Origin: Campylobacteraceae bacterium
GTDB taxonomy: Bacteria; Campylobacterota; Campylobacteria; Campylobacterales; Sulfurovaceae
NCBI GenBank assembly: GCA_027002755.1
Contig: JALWZI010000151.1
Location: 1-5,646, forward strand
DNA length: 5,646 nucleotides
Direction of reading: 5' to 3'
How positions within the stretch are numbered: the stretch's first letter is position 1; each line of letters begins with the position of its first letter. Positions 1 through 4,190 of the stretch are shown one piece after another. The notes under the pieces are model-generated. The model was not told the origin of the DNA. It saw nothing but the letters and a program-made list of their open reading frames with translations, and made no database searches. Position numbers and translations under genes: made by a program.

Positions 1-4
1 CGTC

Positions 5-30
5 ATTGGTTATTAGTTATTGGTCATTGG
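5..30. repeat. ATT-phased heptad repeat array (family A)
   Basis: Three 7-bp units, ATTGGTT, ATTAGTT and ATTGGTC, are followed by a partial ATTGG. ATT starts at 5, 12, 19 and 26, exactly 7 bp apart. The array may continue upstream of the window, because bases 1-4 (CGTC) resemble the end of another unit. It lies beyond the terminator of the minus-strand operon. No gene is visible around it. Confidence 0.8.
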
Positions 31-55
31 AAAGCGCCTTTGGCGAGGCGATTGA

Positions 56-72
56 GATCCGCTTTTCGGATC
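56..72. repeat. Small hairpin, 6-bp stem
   Basis: GATCCG (56-61) and CGGATC (67-72) are perfect inverted repeats around the 5-nt loop CTTTT. A weaker neighbour at 35-45 (CGCC, TTT, GGCG) has a 4-bp stem. Neither is followed by a T tract in either direction, so they do not look like terminators. They belong to the hairpin-and-heptad mosaic that fills 1-202. Confidence 0.5.
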
Positions 73-106
73 GGCATTGAGGCAGTGGAGATTTGGGGGA
101 ATTTTC

Positions 107-121
107 GTCGTTTGTCGTTTG
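107..121. repeat. Two-copy heptad GTCGTTT
   Basis: GTCGTTT occurs twice in tandem (107-113, 114-120) plus one further G. It has the same 7-bp period as the nearby ATT-phased arrays but a different unit. With only two copies it could be chance. Confidence 0.45.
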
Positions 122-146
122 AAAAAAAAGCGTTGCAGAGCAACAC
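122..146 (-). terminator. Intrinsic terminator of the argF-hemN-Fe-S operon
   Basis: Read on the minus strand, GTGTTGC (146-140), the loop TCT (139-137) and GCAACGC (136-130) form a 7-bp stem with one G-U pair. It is followed at once by eight T residues (129-122). This is the classical Rho-independent layout. It begins 12 nt after the stop codon of the Fe-S gene, so it should end the transcript that starts upstream of argF. The stem resembles the hairpin at 2939-2955, so it may be a repeat-family hairpin serving as a terminator. Confidence 0.8.
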
Positions 147-154
147 CAACCAAA

Positions 155-186
155 ATTCCTAATTCCTAATTCCTAATTCCTCATTC
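155..186. repeat. ATT-phased heptad repeat array (family B, ATTCCTA)
   Basis: ATTCCTA occurs three times, then ATTCCTC, then a partial ATTC. ATT starts at 155, 162, 169, 176 and 183. The array overlaps the 3' end of the Fe-S gene: its complement encodes the last residues and supplies the TAG stop at 161-159. Confidence 0.85.
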
Positions 187-1487
187 GAAGGCTCTGCCTT
201 CGTCGCCTTCAGCGCTTCGGCGATGAGCTCCACCGGATTTTTGAAAACCACATCCACTTCGGCTTGGTGGAGGGAGTTGGAGATCTGCATCCGGCAGGCG
301 CTGCACTCGGCACTGACGATCTGGGCGCCGGTCTCATCGATCATGGCGGCTTTGGGTTTGCCGGCGGCTTCGGCCAGGTGATATTTCTCCGTCTGCATGG
401 TCACGCCGCCGAAGCCGCAGCAGCGGTTGGGATCGCTCATCTCTTTGATCTCGTAGTTCTGGCTCAGGAGTGAGCGGGGTTGCTGCCAGATCCCCTGGAC
501 CTTTCGGGCGTGGCAGGCGTCGTGGTAGGTCACACTCTGGGGCATGGTGATCCCTTTGGCGGCCAGGCGCTCCTTGAGATCGGTCTGCTCCTCCAGCCAT
601 TCGGTGGCCATGAAGATCTTTTCGTTGAGCTTGCGGGCTCTCTCGGCCCAATCGTTCATGCCCCGGTTGCGGAAGAAGACCTCCCAGTCGTGCTTGATCA
701 TGGCCGAACAGGTGGCCTCGGGGATGATGATCGCCTCTACCTCGTCGATGAAGCTCTCGAAATATTCGATGTTCTGTTTACTGAGGGTCTCAACGGTATG
801 GAAATCCCCTGTGAAATAGGCGGGAGCCGAGCAGCACTTTTGCTCCTTGGGGATAAAGGCGTCGATCCCCAGCTCTTCGAGAATCTCCATGAGGCTGTCG
901 CCGATGCCGGTGTAGTTGTAGTTGGCTAGACAGCCGATGAAGATCGCTACCCGGCGTTTGCCGCCGTGGGAAACTTCCTGGGGGTACTTGTTGAGAAAGC
1001 TGGTCTTTCCCAGGCTGGGGAGCAGGCGGCCGCTTTTGATGATGGGGAGCTTGAAACGGGGGGTCATCCCTCCCTTTTCGGGAAGATCCTGGAAACCGCA
1101 GGTCCGGAAGGTATAGCCGAGCTTCATCATCAGGTCCATCAGCCAGCGGTGGCGCAGCAGCAGGAAAAAGGCCCGCTTGAACCAGGCGATACCGAACTCG
1201 TCGGCGATATCCCGGCGGACCTCTTCGATCACCATATCGGTGGGCAGGTCGTTGGGGCAGACATCGGTGCAGTTGGTACAGAGAAAACAGCTTTCGAAAA
1301 TATCCTTGGCGTTTTTGTCCAGCTCCAACTCCCCCCGTTCATAGGCGCCCAGCAGATCGATGAATCCCCTGGGAGAGGTGACCTCGTCGGGATTGACCTG
1401 GTGGATGGTACAGACGGGGATGCATTTCCCGCATTTGATACAGGCGTCGCTGATCTCGGTGAAGTGAAATTTTCCGGAATTCTCCAT
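159..1487 (-). CDS. GlpC-like Fe-S oxidoreductase: two 4Fe-4S sites and two CCG domains
   Basis: Probable cytoplasmic or membrane-peripheral electron-transfer subunit of the GlpC/LutA/HdrD type; its electron donor and acceptor cannot be told from sequence. Numbered from the ATG at 1487 (442 aa), two ferredoxin-type 4Fe-4S motifs are complete: C16, C19, C22, C26 and C67, C70, C73, C77. The first cysteine-rich (CCG) domain has C186, C218-C219 and C260; its CCG reads CCS. The second has C325, C356-C357-G358, C395 and C398. There is no signal peptide and no clear membrane span. H. pylori HP0666, annotated glpC, is the likely counterpart by gene order (from memory). No glycerol-3-phosphate genes are visible here, so the glpC name would be misleading. 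An in-frame TTG at 1493 would add two residues; ATG is preferred because GGAA lies 8 nt upstream. Start, C-terminal tail and stop lie in repeat DNA. It starts 24 nt after hemN and is the last gene of the operon. Confidence 0.88.
   Translation of the reverse strand: MENSGKFHFTEISDACIKCGKCIPVCTIHQVNPDEVTSPRGFIDLLGAYERGELELDKNAKDIFESCFLCTNCTDVCPNDLPTDMVIEEVRRDIADEFGIAWFKRAFFLLLRHRWLMDLMMKLGYTFRTCGFQDLPEKGGMTPRFKLPIIKSGRLLPSLGKTSFLNKYPQEVSHGGKRRVAIFIGCLANYNYTGIGDSLMEILEELGIDAFIPKEQKCCSAPAYFTGDFHTVETLSKQNIEYFESFIDEVEAIIIPEATCSAMIKHDWEVFFRNRGMNDWAERARKLNEKIFMATEWLEEQTDLKERLAAKGITMPQSVTYHDACHARKVQGIWQQPRSLLSQNYEIKEMSDPNRCCGFGGVTMQTEKYHLAEAAGKPKAAMIDETGAQIVSAECSACRMQISNSLHQAEVDVVFKNPVELIAEALKATKAEPSNEELGIRN
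186..202. repeat. Small hairpin, 7-bp stem, inside the 3' end of the Fe-S gene
   Basis: CGAAGGC (186-192) and GCCTTCG (196-202) are perfect inverted repeats around the 3-nt loop TCT. It abuts the ATTCCTA array and is translated as part of the C-terminal tail (about residues 429-434) of the Fe-S protein. No T tract follows, so it is not a terminator by itself. Confidence 0.6.
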
Positions 1488-1511
1488 TCTCAATTTTCCA
1501 TTCTCAATTGG
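1479..1511. repeat. ATT-phased heptad repeat array (family C, ATTCTCA) over a gene start
   Basis: The units ATTCTCC, ATTCTCA, ATTTTCC and ATTCTCA are followed by a partial ATTGG, with ATT at 1479, 1486, 1493, 1500 and 1507. The array fills the whole gap between hemN and the Fe-S gene and runs through codons 1-3 of the latter. On the minus strand it supplies the weak ribosome binding site GGAA and the start codon. It is the inverse of the array at 2899-2931. Confidence 0.8.
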
Positions 1512-2882
1512 TTAAACTGTCTTGCTGAAGCTCTTTTTGTTGCCTTCGTACTTGTTCATGTAGGCGTCGAAGGGCATGGCGATGTTGCGGATCAGCAGGG
1601 TGCCGGTGGGAGCGACCTGGATCTTTTTATCCGAAATACTCAGGAGGCCGGCCTCTTCGAACTCCTTCAGTTTCTCCAGGGGCTCGGCGAAATAGTCGGC
1701 GAAGTCGATGCCGAACTCCGCTTCGACACGGGGGATGTCGACGCTGAAGTTGGCCATCAGCTCCATGATGACGCTTTTGCGGATCACGTCGTCGTCGCTC
1801 AGCTCCACACCCCGTTCGAAGGGGAGCCGTCCGGCGTCGATGGCGGCTTCGTACTCCTTCATATTTTTGGTATTCTGGGCGTAGTAGCGCTCTCCTTCAC
1901 CGATACTGGTCAGGCCGATGCCGATGAGGTTGGCACCTCCCTTGGTGGTGTAGCCCTGGAAGTTCCGGTGGAGCTCTCCTTTGGCGATGGCACCGAAGAG
2001 TTCGTCCTCGGGCTTGGCGAAGTGGTCCATGCCGATCATCTCGTACCCCTCGTCGGTGAGGTAGTCGATGGTGTGCTGGAGGATCGCCAGTTTCACCTCG
2101 GGGGAGGGGATGGTGGTCTCGTCGAATTTCCGCATGGTCTTTTTGAGCCAGGGGACGTGGGCGTAGTTGAAGACCGCCAAGCGGTCGGGATCGAGACTTC
2201 GGGCCAGTTCCAGTGTCTTTTTGAAACTCTCCAGCGTCTGGTAGGGCAGGCCGTAGATCAGATCGGTATTGATACTGCCGATGCCGTAGCGGCGGGCCAG
2301 CTCCACGGCGGCTCTGGTCGTCTCGTAGGGTTGGTGGCGATGGATCTCCTCCTGGACCTTCGGATCGAAATCCTGCACCCCGAAGCTGATCCGATTGAAA
2401 CCGTGGGATTTGAAAACCTTCATCTGCTCTTCGTTGAAGAACCTCGGATCGATCTCCACACTCACCTCGGCCTCTTCATTCCAGTTGGGGAAGGTCTTTT
2501 TGAGATAGTTCATGATCTCGTCGAGTTCGAAGGCTTTGTAGTAGGTGGGGGTTCCGCCGCCGAAGTGGAACTGGATCACCTCCCGGTCGGTATCGAGATG
2601 CCGGGCCAGCAGATCGATCTCCCGCTTCAGGTAGTCGACATATTCGCTGAGTTTCTCCTCTTTGGAGGTGAAGACGACGTTGCAGCCGCAGAAGTAGCAG
2701 GCGCTCCGGCAGAAGGGCAGGTGGACATAGAGCGACAGAGGCCCTTCGCCTTGTTCCAGGAAACTAAGATAGCGGTCGTAACTGAAAGCGTCGCTGAACT
2801 CCAGGGCCGTCGGATAGCTGGTATAGCGGGGACCGGGCCGGGAGTAGCGGCTGAATTTTTCCAGATCGATGGTTTGGTTCAA
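1512..2882 (-). CDS. hemN: Oxygen-independent coproporphyrinogen III dehydrogenase (HemN)
   Basis: Radical SAM enzyme that oxidatively decarboxylates two propionate side chains of coproporphyrinogen III to give protoporphyrinogen IX, the anaerobic route to haem, in the cytoplasm. Diagnostic features are visible: the N-terminal RYSRPGPRYTSYPTA (residues 12-26), the cluster motif C58-X3-C62-X2-C65 followed by C67 as in true HemN, GGGTP at 108-112 for SAM binding, and the downstream SFGVQDF and IYGLP segments. The extra C67 and full length (456 aa; E. coli HemN is 457) favour HemN over the shorter HemW-type paralogues. The start is a TTG at 2882 with AAAGG at 2894-2890, 7 nt upstream; no early in-frame ATG exists. 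The TTG overlaps the stop of the preceding small ORF as TTGA, which suggests translational coupling. It is followed by the Fe-S gene. Confidence 0.96.
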   Translation of the reverse strand: MNQTIDLEKFSRYSRPGPRYTSYPTALEFSDAFSYDRYLSFLEQGEGPLSLYVHLPFCRSACYFCGCNVVFTSKEEKLSEYVDYLKREIDLLARHLDTDREVIQFHFGGGTPTYYKAFELDEIMNYLKKTFPNWNEEAEVSVEIDPRFFNEEQMKVFKSHGFNRISFGVQDFDPKVQEEIHRHQPYETTRAAVELARRYGIGSINTDLIYGLPYQTLESFKKTLELARSLDPDRLAVFNYAHVPWLKKTMRKFDETTIPSPEVKLAILQHTIDYLTDEGYEMIGMDHFAKPEDELFGAIAKGELHRNFQGYTTKGGANLIGIGLTSIGEGERYYAQNTKNMKEYEAAIDAGRLPFERGVELSDDDVIRKSVIMELMANFSVDIPRVEAEFGIDFADYFAEPLEKLKEFEEAGLLSISDKKIQVAPTGTLLIRNIAMPFDAYMNKYEGNKKSFSKTV

Positions 2883-3094
2883 AAGGAAGCCTTTCGGAGA
2901 ATTGAGAATTGGGAATTGAGAATTGAGAATTTCGGTAGGCGTTGCTTGGCGACGCTTTGATCAAAAATGGTGAGAGGGTGAGAGGGTGAGAGGGTGGGTA
3001 GTATAGATTTTATGATATCTTCCCACCTTCTCACCAGCGCGAAGCGCGATCTCACCTTCTGACTTCTGTTCAAGCGACGAATTTGCTCCAACAT
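2879..3094 (-). CDS. Small hypothetical protein between argF and hemN, largely repeat-encoded
   Basis: I do not recognise a domain. The 71-residue product begins MLEQIRRLNRSQK and is rich in basic residues for about 24 positions. From roughly residue 25 on it is encoded by the GGTGAGAG octads, a small hairpin and the GAATTGA heptads, giving low-complexity stretches such as LPTLSPSHPLT and FSILNSQFSIL. The ATG at 3094 starts 1 nt after the argF stop, with AGGAG at 3103-3099. An in-frame ATG at 3118 inside argF would add eight residues but is less likely. The stop at 2881-2879 overlaps the hemN TTG start. Campylobacter and Helicobacter have small ORFs at the same place (from memory), so the N-terminal part may be a real family whose C-terminus was replaced by repeats. 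Alternatively it is an open frame used only for coupling translation. No transmembrane segment or catalytic motif is evident. Confidence 0.5.
   Translation of the reverse strand: MLEQIRRLNRSQKVRSRFALVRRWEDIIKSILPTLSPSHPLTIFDQSVAKQRLPKFSILNSQFSILRKASF
2899..2931. repeat. Heptad repeat array GAATTGA (inverse of family C)
   Basis: The units GAATTGA, GAATTGG, GAATTGA and GAATTGA are followed by a partial GAATT, period exactly 7. Read on the minus strand the units become TCAATTC, the same family as the array at 1479-1511 but in opposite orientation. The array lies just upstream of the hemN start, and the minus-strand small ORF is open through it. Confidence 0.85.
2939..2955. repeat. Small hairpin, 7-bp stem with 3-nt loop
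   Basis: GCGTTGC (2939-2945), the loop TTG and GCGACGC (2949-2955) form a 7-bp stem with one G-T wobble on the plus strand. The left arm is identical to the left arm of the operon terminator (130-136). No T tract follows on the minus strand, so termination before hemN is not expected. Confidence 0.5.
2969..3035. repeat. Octad tandem repeat GGTGAGAG with an inverted copy
   Basis: GGTGAGAG is repeated three times in tandem (2969-2992), followed by the variant GGTGGGTA (2993-3000). The segment GGTGAGAGGGTGGG (2985-2998) faces CCCACCTTCTCACC (3022-3035). These match as inverted repeats at 13 of 14 positions around a 23-nt AT-rich loop, so the region can fold into a strong stem. It lies within the small ORF between argF and hemN. 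Confidence 0.75.
3037..3047. repeat. Mini-hairpin GCGC-GAA-GCGC interrupting the repeat
   Basis: The 4-bp stem GCGC (3037-3040, 3044-3047) flanks the loop GAA. It sits in a 14-bp segment (3036-3049) between two copies of TCTCACC (3029-3035 and 3050-3056), as if inserted into a repeat array. Confidence 0.45.
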
Positions 3095-3095
3095 C

Positions 3096-4022
3096 TCACT
3101 CCTCGTTTCGGTGCTCATCGAGCCAGACCATGATGCCCTTCTGGGCGTGGAGGCGGTTTTCGGCTTCGGTGAAGATCTCCTCGGCGTGCGCTTCGAAGAC
3201 CTCTTCGCTCACTTCGTAGCCCCGGTAGGCGGGAAGGCAGTGGAGGAAGATGGCGTCAGGTTTGGCATGGCTCATGAGCTTTTTGTCCACCATGAAGCCG
3301 GCAAAATCCCGGATGCGCTTCTCCTTCTCCTCCTCCTGGCCCATACTGACCCAGGTGTCGGTGGTGACCACGTCGGCATTCTGTACCGCGCCGACAGGAT
3401 CGTAGCCCAGGATCAGCTTGCCGCCGTATTTTTCGGCGAGGTGTTCCGCTTCCAGGACCACGGCGGGATCGCACTCGTAGCCTTTGGGAGTGGCAAGCCG
3501 GAGTTCGAAGCCCATGATCGCCGCCAGGTAGAGCCAGGAGTGAGCCATGTTGTTGCCGTCGCCGACGTAGGCGACCACCGGATCGCTCTTGCCGAACTCC
3601 AGCATCGTCAGGTAGTCGGTCATGAGCTGGACCGGATGGAAGCTGTCGGTCAGGCCGTTGATGACGGGGACGCGGGAGTAGCGGGCGAACTCCTCGAGTT
3701 TGCTCTGCTCGAAAGTGCGGATCATCACCATATCCACCATGCGGCTGATGACCCGGGCGGTATCTTTCATCGGTTCCCCCCGGCCCAGCTGGATGTCCCG
3801 GCTGGAGAGAAAAAGCCCCGTGCCTCCCAGCTGGTAGATCCCGGTCTCGAAACTCACCCTAGTACGGGTGGAGCTCTTCTCGAAGATCATCGCCAGGGTC
3901 TGGTTTTTGAGGTAGGGGACGTATTCACCGGCCTTTGTCTGAGCTTTGATCTTGATCGCCAGATCGATCATCTCCTGCAGTTCGTCGCGGGTGAAATCCC
4001 GAAGGGTCAGAAAGTGCCGCAT
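3096..4022 (-). CDS. argF: Ornithine carbamoyltransferase (ArgF)
   Basis: Joins carbamoyl phosphate and L-ornithine to give L-citrulline and phosphate, a late step of arginine biosynthesis; cytoplasmic, a trimer in most bacteria. Family signatures are complete in the 308-aa product: carbamoyl-phosphate binding STRTR (51-55), HPVQ (129-132), ornithine-side SMG (226-228) and HCLP (261-264), whose Cys262 is the conserved active-site cysteine. HCLP and SMG distinguish it from aspartate carbamoyltransferase. The start at 4022 is chosen because AGGAG lies 6 nt upstream and [10 protein letters not shown] matches the start of Campylobacter ArgF. An in-frame ATG at 4040 would add six residues but has no ribosome binding site. 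It is the first gene of the minus-strand operon; its stop is 1 nt from the next start. A catabolic OTC role is possible in principle, but no arginine deiminase genes are seen. Confidence 0.97.
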   Translation of the reverse strand: MRHFLTLRDFTRDELQEMIDLAIKIKAQTKAGEYVPYLKNQTLAMIFEKSSTRTRVSFETGIYQLGGTGLFLSSRDIQLGRGEPMKDTARVISRMVDMVMIRTFEQSKLEEFARYSRVPVINGLTDSFHPVQLMTDYLTMLEFGKSDPVVAYVGDGNNMAHSWLYLAAIMGFELRLATPKGYECDPAVVLEAEHLAEKYGGKLILGYDPVGAVQNADVVTTDTWVSMGQEEEKEKRIRDFAGFMVDKKLMSHAKPDAIFLHCLPAYRGYEVSEEVFEAHAEEIFTEAENRLHAQKGIMVWLDEHRNEE

Positions 4023-4028
4023 GGCCTT

Positions 4029-4033
4029 CTCCT
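4029..4033 (-). promoter_or_regulatory. Ribosome binding site that decides the argF start
   Basis: AGGAG on the minus strand, with a 6-nt spacer to the ATG at 4022. This favours the shorter ArgF over the start at 4040, which lies upstream of the site. Confidence 0.85.
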
Positions 4034-4068
4034 GTGTCATTGCCGTCGCAATGAAAAATAAGGCAACT

Positions 4069-4077
4069 ATTCTACCA
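4069..4077 (-). promoter_or_regulatory. Probable argF promoter, extended -10
   Basis: The minus strand reads TGGTAGAAT (4077-4069), an extended -10 element (TGn followed by TAGAAT). It predicts a transcript start near 4062 and a leader of about 40 nt before argF. I see no convincing -35, which is usual for sigma-70 promoters of Campylobacterota. The position is inferred from sequence only. Confidence 0.5.
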
Positions 4078-4103
4078 TAAGGGAGGTTGGAGGGGGGTGA
4101 AAC

Positions 4104-4120
4104 CTGAGTAATTAACTCAG
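4104..4120. promoter_or_regulatory. Palindrome in the divergent promoter region, possible operator
   Basis: CTGAGT (4104-4109) and ACTCAG (4115-4120) are perfect inverted repeats around AATTA. The dyad lies between the predicted promoters of argF and the divergent gene, about 30-45 bases upstream of each predicted start. It does not match the ARG box pattern, and no regulator is encoded here, so the binding protein is unknown. No T tract follows, so it is not a terminator. Confidence 0.4.
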
Positions 4121-4135
4121 ATTTAATCGGGGAGA

Positions 4136-4144
4136 TGGTATTTT
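4136..4144 (+). promoter_or_regulatory. Possible promoter of the LRV-repeat gene
   Basis: TGGTATTTT gives an extended -10 (TGn followed by TATTTT), 46 nt before the start codon. The hexamer is two bases away from TATAAT and no good -35 is seen, so this is a weak call. Confidence 0.35.
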
Positions 4145-4178
4145 AGTCCTAAAAGATCTTTCGAAATACGGATCGTCA

Positions 4179-4183
4179 AGGAG
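4179..4183 (+). promoter_or_regulatory. Ribosome binding site of the LRV-repeat gene
   Basis: AGGAG with a 7-nt spacer to the ATG at 4191. It fixes the start of the gene firmly. Confidence 0.85.
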
Positions 4184-4190
4184 TTCCGCC

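Noticed and set aside
5..202. Possible CRISPR array in the repeat-rich left end
   Set aside because: The units are 7 bp in direct tandem with no spacers, and there is no cas gene in the window.
2939..2955. Hairpin as a terminator between argF and hemN
   Set aside because: No T tract follows on the minus strand, and the genes on both sides are overlapped or coupled.
966..2960. 664-residue open frame on the plus strand, antisense to hemN and the Fe-S gene
   Set aside because: It lies opposite two clearly conserved genes. Its translation is low-complexity (many Gly, Val, Asp, Leu and Glu runs) with no family motif, as expected for a GC-rich antisense shadow. Its end also runs through the repeat arrays.
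3092..3118. Upstream ATG at 3118 as start of the small ORF
   Set aside because: It lies inside argF without its own ribosome binding site, whereas the ATG at 3094 has AGGAG just upstream.
3111..4061. 316-residue open frame on the plus strand, antisense to argF
   Set aside because: ArgF on the opposite strand has every family signature and a good ribosome binding site; this frame has no recognisable motif.
4104..4120. ARG box for an ArgR repressor upstream of argF
   Set aside because: The arms CTGAGT/ACTCAG do not fit the TGAAT-type ARG box pattern, and the site lies upstream of the predicted promoter rather than over it.
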